This document shows positions 53,019 through 62,024 of a stretch of 64,000 bases of DNA, piece after piece; the stretch's first letter is position 1; each line of letters starts with the position of its first letter. Made by a program: the position numbers and the translations under genes. A model generated the notes under the pieces. It saw only the letters and a program-made list of their open reading frames with translations. It made no database searches and had not been told where the DNA came from. The DNA is from Anaerolineaceae bacterium UBA5404 (lineage in GTDB: Bacteria; Chloroflexota; Anaerolineae; Anaerolineales; Anaerolineaceae), in contig DHNY01000003.1 of the NCBI GenBank assembly GCA_002409625.1, positions 192,703 through 256,702 of the forward strand, in the 5' to 3' direction.

Positions 53019-53789
53019 TTATAGCAGTAGTCGCGGGATGTTTTCAGCAATTTCTAAATAGGCATCCCTAAAGCGGATTACCGCATTTTGGTCGAGTATT
53101 CCGTCTTGAACCAGGTCAGGGACATGGATGTCTATCACACGGGTATCTTCATTGATGTTGAGTGTGTGGATATGCTCATGATCGATTCCGTCCAACAAAA
53201 ACAGAAAGTGAATATCGATACCCGGCAGTTCATCAAGGGTCATTGAGCTGGGGTAAAAGTAAATGCCATTATCAGCCATGGTGGTTATGGCGAGCGGATG
53301 GGCAGGGGCTTGATTTTCAAGTGCCACGCTAAAAACTCTAAACGATGCGCCATAGTTATGTTTGATGAAAGCTTCCATCATCAGACTAAAGTTTGCATTA
53401 TGCAAGGAGATGATGACGACATTTTCTCTGTTGAAGTCTTCGAGCTCATCCTGGGCGTAATCAGGGTCTGAATCTGTTTGGTCTAGCCATTGGCTAAGGT
53501 CAATATCTTTACCCTGGGCGACGGAAATGGCAAGCTGTTCAGAAATGCTGTTTTCAAACTCACCTGATTCCATCGCAAAGAGAAGCCGGCGGGCTTCCTC
53601 AAGCTCTTCATCGGGCACAAAAATGCTCACTTCACCCAGATCGCCAACCGTTAATCCATAGATAGTACCCAATGCATCTTGGTCAATGATGGCATTGATG
53701 CCCTGAGATTCAAGAAAAGCCTTAACCGATTCGCCCATTAAGCGTCCCTGGGCTTTATAGACCAGCTTCATATCTTTATAAAAGCTCAT
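53019..53789 (-). CDS. DUF2007 domain fused to a catalytically degenerate ArsC/LMW-phosphatase-like domain
   Basis: 256 residues. N-terminal ~70 (LVYKAQGRLMGESVKAFLES, VSIFVPDEELEEARRLL) fit DUF2007, a small putative signalling domain. Residues ~120-255 follow the arsenate reductase/LMW phosphatase pattern: VVIISLHNANFSLMMEAFI against the C-x-H-N-S-A-R-S-x-M-A-E-A loop, then FRVFSVALE, HPLAITTMADNGI and SMTLDELPG. The nucleophilic Cys is Ser and the phosphate-binding Arg is Phe, so catalysis is unlikely; a binding or sensing role is inferred. Start overlaps the ndk stop (ATGA). Confidence 0.7.
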   Translation of the reverse strand: MSFYKDMKLVYKAQGRLMGESVKAFLESQGINAIIDQDALGTIYGLTVGDLGEVSIFVPDEELEEARRLLFAMESGEFENSISEQLAISVAQGKDIDLSQWLDQTDSDPDYAQDELEDFNRENVVIISLHNANFSLMMEAFIKHNYGASFRVFSVALENQAPAHPLAITTMADNGIYFYPSSMTLDELPGIDIHFLFLLDGIDHEHIHTLNINEDTRVIDIHVPDLVQDGILDQNAVIRFRDAYLEIAENIPRLLL

Positions 53790-54235
53790 TCGTACATCCA
53801 GTTTTCAAGGTCACGCTTCCAATCCACCAGCTCTTCAGGTTTGAACCAAAGATCGATTTCAGCTAAGCCATTTTCAACGGAATCGGAGGCGTGCACCAGG
53901 TTTTTGTTGGCTTGAATGGCGAAATCGTGGCGAATGGTTCCGGGTGCTGCTTCGGTGCCCCGGGTTTTGCCAACGGTTTGGCGAATGGCAACGATGGCGT
54001 CAGGACCTTCCCAAACCATCGCCATTACAGGTGAAGAGGTGATGAAGGTGATGAGGCTATCATAAAAGGGTTTACCTTCGTGTACGGCATAATGCGCTTT
54101 TGCCAGCGGTTCAGGCACTTGCATGAATTTGGCTGCAATCATGCGCAGTCCACGGTCTTCAAATCGGGTGATAATTTTTCCCATCAAGCCGCGTTGCACG
54201 GCGTCTGGTTTAATAAGTACGAGTGAGCGTTCCAA
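53786..54235 (-). CDS. ndk: Nucleoside diphosphate kinase
   Basis: 149 residues. ERSLVLIKPDAVQRGLMGKII, then GPDAIVAIRQTVGKT, and the catalytic His in NLVHASDSVENGLAEI. Equilibrates NTP and NDP pools through a phospho-His. Starts with TTG after an AAAGGA site; its stop overlaps the next gene. Follows the acidic protein gene by 14 bp in the rpoD operon. Confidence 0.95.
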   Translation of the reverse strand: MERSLVLIKPDAVQRGLMGKIITRFEDRGLRMIAAKFMQVPEPLAKAHYAVHEGKPFYDSLITFITSSPVMAMVWEGPDAIVAIRQTVGKTRGTEAAPGTIRHDFAIQANKNLVHASDSVENGLAEIDLWFKPEELVDWKRDLENWMYE

Positions 54236-54249
54236 AAGTGTATTCCTTT

Positions 54250-54690
54250 CTAATCTTCATTCAGGTTTTCGTAGATATCCCATAGTTGGGACATGTTTTC
54301 ATCCAAACTAAGGTGTTTTCTGATCGTTTTACTTGCAGATTGTCGAAATTCCGGCTCATTTTTATGGGATTCGATCAATTTTTGGGCGCTTTGAAGGTCG
54401 CCGGCATGTAAAAAGTCATCCAATGTTTCTGCCGGCTCCTTAAGCAAGGTTTCTTCTTGCGCCCAGGCATCTCCTTCATCCAGTATCGGAGCGATGAAGG
54501 GTTCTTCAGACTCTGTGTCTTGTAGTCCAAGGTTTGTTCTTGACGTTAAATCTTCTTCTGTTTCTGCCCATGCGAGTATCCAGGCTGGTAAAGGCTGTGA
54601 ATCTGCCTCAAATGCTTGCGTGTTTTCAGTCAAGTCTTTAGGCTCAGTTTGTATGGCTTGGGTCTCCTGGGCATCCAATGGCTCATCCAC
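54250..54690 (-). CDS. Acidic protein of unknown function in the rpoD operon
   Basis: 146 residues. The first ~90 are very acidic and probably disordered (ETQAIQTEPKDLTENTQ; PFIAPILDEGDAW). The last ~55 are a compact helical segment (FLHAGDLQSAQKLIESHK; QLWDIYENL) resembling a single TPR-like hairpin. GTG start two bases after the rpoD stop, so translation is likely coupled to rpoD. No recognised family. Confidence 0.65.
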   Translation of the reverse strand: MDEPLDAQETQAIQTEPKDLTENTQAFEADSQPLPAWILAWAETEEDLTSRTNLGLQDTESEEPFIAPILDEGDAWAQEETLLKEPAETLDDFLHAGDLQSAQKLIESHKNEPEFRQSASKTIRKHLSLDENMSQLWDIYENLNED

Positions 54691-54692
54691 TT

Positions 54693-55928
54693 TTAATCCC
54701 CTAGATAATCACGAAGTTTTCGGCGCACGCTTGGGTGGCGTAAGCGGGTGAGGGCTTGCGCTTCAATTTGGCGCACACGTTCGCGGGTGACGCCCATTTT
54801 TCTGCCGACTTCTTCCAGTGTGTAGGCTTGGCCGTCCAAAAGACCGTAGCGAAGTTGCAAAATGCGAACTTCACGAGGTGGCAAATCTTCCAGCACTTCA
54901 TCCAGATGCTCCTTGAGCAAGTTTAGGGTCGCCAGTTCGTCTGGTGGCGGAGCTTCATCATCTTCGATAAAGTCGCCCAGAACTGAATCGTCTTCGTCAT
55001 CAGTGGGGGTTTCAAGGGAAAGCGGACGACGCGAGACTTGAATCATGTTTTCCACTTTCTTGGGGGTAACTTCAAGCGCCTCAGCGAGTTCTTCCACTTG
55101 CGGGTCACGTCCAAGTTTTTGGGTGAGCTGATGTTGCACGCGCAAGAGCTTGTTAATTTGATCACCCATGTGCACTGGCACGCGAATGGTGCGACCTTGG
55201 TCAGCGATCGCGCGGGTAACAGCCTGGCGGATCCACCACGTTGCATAGGTGCTAAATTTGTGTCCGCGTTGGTATTCGAACTTTTTGGTGGCACGAATAA
55301 GCCCAATATTGCCTTCCTGAATGAGGTCAAGGAAGGGAACACCGCGACCCATGTATTTTTTGGCAACACTAATAACCAACCTGGAGTTGGCTGTAATCAG
55401 ATGGTCTACGGCAAGCTCGCCATCTTCAATTTCAGCCAGAAGTTGCAGACGTTTTTTCATGCTGGGGGTGCCTTTGGCTAATTCTGCCCGGGCTTCGCGA
55501 CCCCGTTCAATGCGTTTGGCGAGGACAACTTCTTCTTCGATACTATTGAGTAAATCTACCCGGCTAACTTCTTTGAGGTAGAGTCCGATGGTGTCATCCG
55601 TATCGATATTTGCCAGGTCGTCACCATCCGAGGCAATGTTGGCTAATTCTTCTTCATCTGGCTCTTCGCCAAATTCTTCGGTTTCAGATAGCTCAGTGTC
55701 AGAAGGGTCTTCCTCTGGGTGACTATCTTCAACATAGCTAATACCAGCATTTTGCAATTTTAGAACGACTTCTTCAAATTGATCAGCTTCAATTTCAGCT
55801 TCTTGCAGGTAGGTCAAAATTTCGTCATACGTAACCTGACCTTTTTTTCTGCCTAACTCGATTAATCGGCTGATGGTTGTGGTGACAGGATTATCATCCA
55901 TGCCAGAAGTTTTGGTTATTCTTGCCAT
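54693..55928 (-). CDS. rpoD: Primary RNA polymerase sigma factor
   Basis: 411 residues. Region 1.1-like N-terminus (VTYDEILTYLQEAEIEADQFEEVV) with an acidic stretch, region 1.2 (DTIGLYLKEVSRVDLL), 2.3-2.4 (GLIRATKKFEYQRGHKFSTY; ATWWIRQAVTRAIADQGRTI), region 3 (RVPVHMGDQINKLLRV), and 4.2 (LEEVGRKMGVTRERVRQIEA; ALTRLRHPSVRRKLRDYLGD). It directs initiation at TTGACA/TATAAT promoters, the kind found throughout this window. Heads an operon with the acidic protein, ndk and the DUF2007 fusion. Confidence 0.97.
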   Translation of the reverse strand: MARITKTSGMDDNPVTTTISRLIELGRKKGQVTYDEILTYLQEAEIEADQFEEVVLKLQNAGISYVEDSHPEEDPSDTELSETEEFGEEPDEEELANIASDGDDLANIDTDDTIGLYLKEVSRVDLLNSIEEEVVLAKRIERGREARAELAKGTPSMKKRLQLLAEIEDGELAVDHLITANSRLVISVAKKYMGRGVPFLDLIQEGNIGLIRATKKFEYQRGHKFSTYATWWIRQAVTRAIADQGRTIRVPVHMGDQINKLLRVQHQLTQKLGRDPQVEELAEALEVTPKKVENMIQVSRRPLSLETPTDDEDDSVLGDFIEDDEAPPPDELATLNLLKEHLDEVLEDLPPREVRILQLRYGLLDGQAYTLEEVGRKMGVTRERVRQIEAQALTRLRHPSVRRKLRDYLGD

Positions 55929-55972
55929 TCAGTTTTCATTACCTTTTCTGTGATAAATATTCGCACTGTTCT

Positions 55973-56001
55973 AGAGTACAATATTTTGGGCGGAAATTCA
56001 A
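55973..56001 (-). promoter_or_regulatory. rpoD promoter
   Basis: Minus strand -35 TTGAAT at 55996-56001, a 17-bp spacer, and -10 TACTCT at 55973-55978. Leader ~40 nt. Confidence 0.6.
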
Positions 56002-56099
56002 GTATTTGGCAGAAATGATATGATTTTCATACATTTTGCGCGTAGTAAACAGGAAATAAGTCAGCAAGCCCAGTTAACGGATCGTCTATTGCTGAACAC

Positions 56100-56128
56100 T
56101 TGACAACTTTTATGGGTGGATATATAAT
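56100..56128 (+). promoter_or_regulatory. Consensus promoter far upstream of the 1389-residue secreted protein
   Basis: Perfect TTGACA at 56100-56105, a 17-bp spacer, and perfect TATAAT at 56123-56128: the only full-consensus promoter noted in the window. It leaves a leader of about 265 nt before the gene at 56401. Confidence 0.85.
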
Positions 56129-56400
56129 GTGTTATTAATGGAAGAAGTGGTGAATTTTTTTTCTTCCGTTGCTTTCAAAAACAGCTGTTTTCAATTCACG
56201 TATATTAATAGCCTGTTTTTCAGGGGAAAAGAGGTTCTGATTAAACATATATATTCTTTCACAAAGCAAACGTTCGCTATTTTGAATTAATCCAGGCTCG
56301 TAGGTTATGTGTGCTTTTTAATAAGCGGCATGATATTAAAATATAAAATGTAAAAATGAGTTGTGGGTTAACCTTGTATTGTATTGATTAAGGATTGGAA
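56129..56400 (+). other. Long A+T-rich leader
   Basis: Contains a GGAAGAA/TTCTTCC hairpin at 56141-56167, a perfect 14-bp palindrome AAAACAGCTGTTTT at 56178-56191 and a 50-codon ORF. Function unknown; a regulatory leader or a short upstream gene are both possible. Confidence 0.5.
56138..56290 (+). CDS. Possible 50-codon ORF in the leader
   Basis: Starts MEEVVNFFSSVAFKNSCFQF, nine bases after the consensus -10, without a ribosome site. Phe-rich and A+T-biased. It could be chance; no homology recognised. Confidence 0.2.
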   Translation: MEEVVNFFSSVAFKNSCFQFTYINSLFFRGKEVLIKHIYSFTKQTFAILN

Positions 56401-59400
56401 ATGAAAAAAACTCACATTGGAAATATTTTAACGACACTCATAGTATTTGGCTTGTTATTTAGCAATGTCCAAATTTCAGTAACCGCACAAGAAACCGCCC
56501 AAGTTGAGGCGGTTTTTGTTAATTCAGGTTTGATGGATACCGTAATCCTTAGTGGCGTGGTGCGTGATGGTGGTATTGAGGGTGGATCTAAACATGGCTA
56601 TCTCCTTTACGCCAGGATTACGCTAACCAGCCCATCGGGACAGACGGTGTTCTATTCTGACCCCTTTACTGGTGCTTATGAAACCAACATTGAAACTGGT
56701 GTTGAATACACCATTTCCGTTGAGTCCCAATTACCAGGCTATGAAATTGCTACAGACACCTTTACTGCCGAATCCGCAGAAACAAAGGATTTCGACCTTA
56801 TAGTAAAACCATTGTGCGAAACTCCTGGATATGCAAGAGGTTATGACTATTTATTTGACTTTGAAGACAGTGCCCAGGGTTTTACATTTGGCGGGGAAGA
56901 CACATCATGGGAATGGGGTGAAATTAAATCGGGTCCTCGTATTGGTCACAGCGGTATAAATGGGATTGCAACGAATTTAATCGGCAGATACGGCAGGTAT
57001 GAAGATGGCTGGGCGATGAGCCCTCCATTGGATTTTTCCGGAATTACCGATAAAGCTATCCTCATCGAATGGTGGGACTGGTTATTTACAGAAGACTCTG
57101 AAGAATTGGATGATGCCGGAAGTGTGGAGGTAACATCAGATGGTGAGAATTGGACGGTGGTTTGGGGTCCATTCGCGCGTTGGGGAACGCAATATGAAAA
57201 ACAACAGATTGTCCTTGGCAGCGAATATCTTACTGAAAATTTTCAATTCCGCTTCTATTTTGTATCTGATAGAAGTATTCATCGTGACGGCTGGTATGTG
57301 GATGACATAGGCATTTCGATTGTGGATGTGCCATCAGAGCCTATTCACATTGTTAGCTATCATTTTGACCTTGATACTGAAGCACAGTGGACCAAAGGGC
57401 AGACCGGAACAGGTGCTAACTCCTGGGACCGAGGCACACCAACAGGAACCGTGCCGGCCGTTCAAGATATGCCATCTCCTCCCAATGTTTGGGCAACCAA
57501 TTTGAGTGGATACTATAACCATCAAGAACAGAGTTATATCACCTCGCCAGTTATTGATCTTTCTCAATATGAAAATAAAGGTATTCTTCTAGAGTATTGG
57601 GATTGGCTCCAAACAGAATCCGAGATTCATGTAAGGGATCATGCTAGTATTTGGACATCTTCAGATGGTGGGGAGACTTTTGAACGCGTGAGCGAACAAA
57701 TGGCTCGTTGGGATGCAACGAGTGGTACTTACAAAAAAAGGGAACTCCTGATAGATCCAGAATACCTAACGGATGGTTTTGCGGTTCGCTTTCATTTCAC
57801 TTCTGATTATGATGGCGCGCTCTATGGTTGGTATATAGATGATGTCAGCGTCACTCTTTATGAACCTGTATTCCCGAGTTGTATTCCAGTTGGTGGTGGC
57901 ATTGTTGCAGGCTATGTTTATGACAGGAATGAAGTAGATGAAGATGTTATTCTGTTGAATGCGCTCATTGAAACGGAAACAAGCAGTGCATTGACGCTTG
58001 AAAGGCCAGATGATCCTGATAACAATGGTCTTTACTACATGTATCAAGATATTCCTGCAGAGCCATCAGACATCGGCTTTACTGTGTCAAAGGATAAGTA
58101 TGGAACAATTGAAGAGATACGTAGCTTGAATCAGAGTGTCGTCAACAGACAAGATTTCCGCATTGGAGCTGGTTGGCTTGTTTCGGAAAAAGAGTCAATT
58201 GTTCGATCTATGTATTTGAATGATGATGATGAATTTGAGACTTTGCCCATCTTGAATCAAGGTTTTGTGGATGTTTTTTGGCGTGTTAATGAGGTAGGTA
58301 AAGGTTTTCAACCCATTAGCATTCCTGCATTCCAGGGTGAGCTCGTGCGTGACCTGGATGAGGTTATTAGCATGACAGCTGACACCTCACACGTAGTCAA
58401 TACACTTAATATGCTCGAAACGTCATCAAAACCAGTGCCAATTGAACTGATGGGTGGCTCAATGGCATATGTTATAGAACTTCGTAGTGAAAAAGGTCTA
58501 TTCCGTATTCCCGATTTGGAGCAGCCAGGAAATTGGGAGAAACTTGCCCCAGTTCAAGAATATTATTACGGTGGAGATTTTCTGGGTACCGACTTCTCTA
58601 AGATTTATGTCGTAAAAGATACGAATGATTTCTACACAATTGAAATTGAAACTGGCAACTTTGAACACATCGGAAAACTATCGATTCCAAATAATCTAAC
58701 AGTTAATGGCATTTCAGGTGCCGATGGGTTCTTTTACGCTTTGGCTTCAGATTGTAGCTCAAGCTTAGCGTATATCATGACCTTAACACCAACCGGTGGA
58801 ATTGAATTGATTGCAACTGCGCCCATCCCTTGCGGTATTGATATTGCTTATGTGCCAGATAATGGAATGCTTTATGTTGTTGATATCACGACTGACCATC
58901 TGTTTAGCGTTGATCCAGACACTGGTGAAACAATTGATATTGGTGCATTAGGTTTTAACGCTGGATTTGCGCAAGGAATGGACTATGATGAAGAGAGCAA
59001 AATCCTTTACTGGGCGGCTTATACCGGAAGTGGCAATGGACAGCTTCGTATCATTGACCTGGAAACTGGCGCATCGGCGTTGGTTGGTCCTTTCCCAGGT
59101 GACAATGAATCTGATTGTCTTGCAATCGCGGCTGGTGGATTTGGAGATGGCATTCCCTGGCTTGAAGAAAACCCCACAGAAGGATTACTTAGCCCGGGCA
59201 ATAGACAAAACATTGAATTGAGGTTTACTGCAAAAGGTGTCATCACACAACCCGGCGATTATTTTGGTGAATTGCGTTTCAAGACTGATTCGCCTAAAGA
59301 AACAGCCTCTGTGCCGGTAACCTTGCACGTTTGGCGGCCGTACAACTGGGGCAACCTGAAAGGGACCGTTTTTGCAACAGAAAAATGTGACCTTAATCCA

Positions 59401-60570
59401 ACGCCAATCAGCGGTGCCACGGTTAGCTTTTATCGTGACGGAGAGTTAGTCAAGTCTGTTGAAACAGATGAAGATGGAAAATACAACTACTCTCTTGTGC
59501 GAGGGACCTACGACATTGAAGTCGTTAATGCTGGCTATGTGACAACCCGCGTTGAGGATATTGTGCTTGGCAACAGTGATGACATCGTCACTGATATCAC
59601 TATTCGTCATGACAGCGCCTGCCTGACCGTTGAGCCAAATGTGCTACATGCTGAAATGTATCCGAATCAGTTGTTTGAAATGCCCATCGTATTTCGCAAC
59701 ACAGGTGCCCGGGAAATAGCTTTCGATACCTTGGAAATTCCAGGCGAAGGTCCAGTTCCCTATTTTGGAAAAGACATTGTTGAACTTAAAGTTGATGATG
59801 ATAGTTCCGAAGCCACGCTTGGGCTTGGAGGAAACGCTCAATTCATCGTCGTTAACCGCTTTACACCTGAGCCTGAGCAATTTCCCTTTACGATTGATGA
59901 GATTCTTATCATTTTCGTAGAAAGTATCAATCCTGTTTCGCTCGGTGATCCATTTGAGGTTTATGTATATCAAAGCACCAATCCAACTGACGATCCTGCT
60001 GTTGGCAGTGAGTTCTTATATAAACAAGCTGCCACGATTGAAGTTATTGATGAATGGCAGGTTATCAAACTTGATGAACCGATAAGGTTTGAAGGACCTG
60101 GTGATGTGAGCATCGGTGCTGGTTTTCTAAAGAAACCCGGTGTGGCATATAATCCCGCCACGCTTGACATAACCGCGCCACAAGGCAGGTCATGGGCTGG
60201 GTGGTACAGTGGGGATATTCCGGAGACTCCTACCTTGCCACCCGATGCGAATTGGTTGTTATTGGATGGCCAATTGGCGTCCAATGTGATGCTTCGTGCT
60301 TACGGTGAAACGGGTGGTGAAGAACCAGGTGATATCCCATGGTTAAGCCTCGATCCAACTGCCGGTGTGGTCTCAGAGGATGGCGGTGAAGTTGAAGTTA
60401 CAGCATTTTTCACTACTGAAGACCTAACCTGGGGTGACTATTTTGGAACAATTCGCGTATTAAATCCGCCGGACCCCAAGTTTAACATTCCGGTACAACT
60501 GCGCGTGCTGCCATTCAATATGATGTATCTGCCTTTGGTTGCAAATAATTTCTCATTTCCACAGAATTAG
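56401..60570 (+). CDS. Large secreted multidomain surface protein
   Basis: 1389 residues. Signal peptide (ILTTLIVFGLLFSNVQISVTA). A carboxypeptidase-regulatory-like beta domain (~45-130) is followed by two tandem jelly-roll domains (~145-305 and ~315-490), both with a KAILIEWWDWL-type core, SDGGETF/TSDGENW and GWYVDDIGI or GWYIDDVSV endings, as in immune-inhibitor-A-like proteins. Then come beta-propeller-like repeats (~690-900), an abnormal BACON-type repeat (PWLEENPTEGLLSPG...DYFGELRF) that recurs at the end (PWLSLDPTAGVVSED...DYFGTIRV), a second regulatory-like domain, and C-terminal MMYLPLV. No protease active site found. ATG 56401 follows AAGGA. Confidence 0.8.
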   Translation: MKKTHIGNILTTLIVFGLLFSNVQISVTAQETAQVEAVFVNSGLMDTVILSGVVRDGGIEGGSKHGYLLYARITLTSPSGQTVFYSDPFTGAYETNIETGVEYTISVESQLPGYEIATDTFTAESAETKDFDLIVKPLCETPGYARGYDYLFDFEDSAQGFTFGGEDTSWEWGEIKSGPRIGHSGINGIATNLIGRYGRYEDGWAMSPPLDFSGITDKAILIEWWDWLFTEDSEELDDAGSVEVTSDGENWTVVWGPFARWGTQYEKQQIVLGSEYLTENFQFRFYFVSDRSIHRDGWYVDDIGISIVDVPSEPIHIVSYHFDLDTEAQWTKGQTGTGANSWDRGTPTGTVPAVQDMPSPPNVWATNLSGYYNHQEQSYITSPVIDLSQYENKGILLEYWDWLQTESEIHVRDHASIWTSSDGGETFERVSEQMARWDATSGTYKKRELLIDPEYLTDGFAVRFHFTSDYDGALYGWYIDDVSVTLYEPVFPSCIPVGGGIVAGYVYDRNEVDEDVILLNALIETETSSALTLERPDDPDNNGLYYMYQDIPAEPSDIGFTVSKDKYGTIEEIRSLNQSVVNRQDFRIGAGWLVSEKESIVRSMYLNDDDEFETLPILNQGFVDVFWRVNEVGKGFQPISIPAFQGELVRDLDEVISMTADTSHVVNTLNMLETSSKPVPIELMGGSMAYVIELRSEKGLFRIPDLEQPGNWEKLAPVQEYYYGGDFLGTDFSKIYVVKDTNDFYTIEIETGNFEHIGKLSIPNNLTVNGISGADGFFYALASDCSSSLAYIMTLTPTGGIELIATAPIPCGIDIAYVPDNGMLYVVDITTDHLFSVDPDTGETIDIGALGFNAGFAQGMDYDEESKILYWAAYTGSGNGQLRIIDLETGASALVGPFPGDNESDCLAIAAGGFGDGIPWLEENPTEGLLSPGNRQNIELRFTAKGVITQPGDYFGELRFKTDSPKETASVPVTLHVWRPYNWGNLKGTVFATEKCDLNPTPISGATVSFYRDGELVKSVETDEDGKYNYSLVRGTYDIEVVNAGYVTTRVEDIVLGNSDDIVTDITIRHDSACLTVEPNVLHAEMYPNQLFEMPIVFRNTGAREIAFDTLEIPGEGPVPYFGKDIVELKVDDDSSEATLGLGGNAQFIVVNRFTPEPEQFPFTIDEILIIFVESINPVSLGDPFEVYVYQSTNPTDDPAVGSEFLYKQAATIEVIDEWQVIKLDEPIRFEGPGDVSIGAGFLKKPGVAYNPATLDITAPQGRSWAGWYSGDIPETPTLPPDANWLLLDGQLASNVMLRAYGETGGEEPGDIPWLSLDPTAGVVSEDGGEVEVTAFFTTEDLTWGDYFGTIRVLNPPDPKFNIPVQLRVLPFNMMYLPLVANNFSFPQN

Positions 60571-60602
60571 GTGCAAATTTTGTGAAAATTGACATGGTTG
60601 TG

Positions 60603-60630
60603 AAAAGGTGCCTCGAAAGAGGCATCTTTT
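60603..60630 (+). terminator. Terminator of the large secreted protein gene
   Basis: AAAAGGTGCCTC / GAGGCATCTTTT closed by a stable GAAA tetraloop. Confidence 0.88.
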
Positions 60631-60732
60631 CATTGGCGATTATGGCTAAAAGGTTTGTTTGCATTGTTTCAACTAAGGCTTTACGCCATCGGTACCTCAT
60701 TTGATCTGTTTACAACATTTGACCGGTGGCGT

Positions 60733-60761
60733 TTGACCCTAACCTGTCAAACTGATAGAAT
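60733..60761 (+). promoter_or_regulatory. Promoter of the glycosyltransferase-pfk unit
   Basis: -35 TTGACC at 60733-60738, a 17-bp spacer, and -10 TAGAAT at 60756-60761. Confidence 0.75.
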
Positions 60762-60785
60762 CACCATATTAAGTGAGGTCTCTAG

Positions 60786-62012
60786 GTGTTTCTGAAAAAG
60801 ACTGTAAATATTTGGCTCCCGATATTAATCATTTTTGCACTCGTTGGTGTCACCTTTTTGAACATGTTCATGGATGAACATTATGGTTTGGAAGAAGGTT
60901 TCGTAACGCGCTATGCGGCAGCAAAAAATTGGATGAAAACCGGGCTTTCACCTTACAGCCAGGAAACTTACGATATGACTGCGGATATGTTCGATGATCC
61001 TTATCTTGTGCCTGGGGCATTAGACAAAGGCCAATTTTTAGATCCGGCTACTTATGTTTTGTTTTACATTCCGCTAAGTTTTATCCCTTACCCAATTGCA
61101 AAAGCAATTTGGATGACGATTATAGAATTAGCCCTTGTTTTGACTACCTGGCTGAGCATGAAGATCGTTGGTTTGAGCTTAAGTTTGCCAGAATCGATCC
61201 TAATCAGTCTTGCCACCTTGTTTTTTTACCCTCATTTAAAGATGATTCTTTCTGCCAGTATTTTGCCTTTGTATATGTTTTTAGTTGTTTGGGCAATTTG
61301 GCTCGCAATGAACAAGCAAGGTCGTATGGCAGGTGTTTTGTTTTTCCTTGCCTTTGCGATGGTGCCCGTCAGCATCTTTATTGCTGTGTTTTTCATGATT
61401 TGGATGGGAGCCCGGCGGGATAATTCTCTGGCGTCGATTTTCTTTGTGGGCATCGGTTTTTTGATTTTGATTGGTCTTATCCTTTTCCCAAACTGGTTGG
61501 GTGAATGGTTTGGCGCGTATGTAAAGCTTTATCCAAATTTCACCTGGATTGATATTCCCATCATGCGCATTGGGGATTTGTTCCCGGGTGCTTCAAAACA
61601 GATATCCATTGGTCTGTTTATAGCCACAGTCGTTTATCTCTTTATCGAGTGGTACGGATTACCATCGCGTGAACAACGTGGACTGCAATGGAAACTGAGC
61701 TTAACGCTTGTGTTGCTTTATCTTCTCAATCCGCTGAAGCCGACGGCTTATTTGATGCTTTTATGGATCCCACTCTTTGCAATCTACAAATATTTGAATG
61801 AAAAGTGGCGTGTGGGTGGTAGAATTATTACCTGGTTGAGCTTTTTTGGCATCGGTATCATCTATTGGATTAATGGAACAAAACAAGAAGTTTTTCAGGC
61901 AGGTGATGCAACTATTCTTATATTGCTTCTGCCTTTGATTACATTTATTGGCTTACAGTATTTTAGATGGTGGGCTCTGAAAAGCTCAAACGCTTTGATT
62001 GAATCGCAATAA
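60786..62012 (+). CDS. Polytopic membrane protein, probable GT87-type (DUF2029) glycosyltransferase
   Basis: 408 residues with about ten hydrophobic spans. After the first span a periplasm-side loop carries the family-like MDEHYGLEEGFVTRYAAAKNW and LSPYSQETYD (acidic residue and Y-x-YA-type pattern of DUF2029 mannosyltransferases), and a LLYLLNPLKPTAYLMLLWIP stretch is near the end. Such enzymes transfer sugars from polyprenyl phosphate to outer lipids or glycans. GTG start with GAGG upstream. pfk follows 12 bases later, so they share a transcript. Confidence 0.7.
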   Translation: MFLKKTVNIWLPILIIFALVGVTFLNMFMDEHYGLEEGFVTRYAAAKNWMKTGLSPYSQETYDMTADMFDDPYLVPGALDKGQFLDPATYVLFYIPLSFIPYPIAKAIWMTIIELALVLTTWLSMKIVGLSLSLPESILISLATLFFYPHLKMILSASILPLYMFLVVWAIWLAMNKQGRMAGVLFFLAFAMVPVSIFIAVFFMIWMGARRDNSLASIFFVGIGFLILIGLILFPNWLGEWFGAYVKLYPNFTWIDIPIMRIGDLFPGASKQISIGLFIATVVYLFIEWYGLPSREQRGLQWKLSLTLVLLYLLNPLKPTAYLMLLWIPLFAIYKYLNEKWRVGGRIITWLSFFGIGIIYWINGTKQEVFQAGDATILILLLPLITFIGLQYFRWWALKSSNALIESQ

Positions 62013-62024
62013 TGGAGGTTTTTA

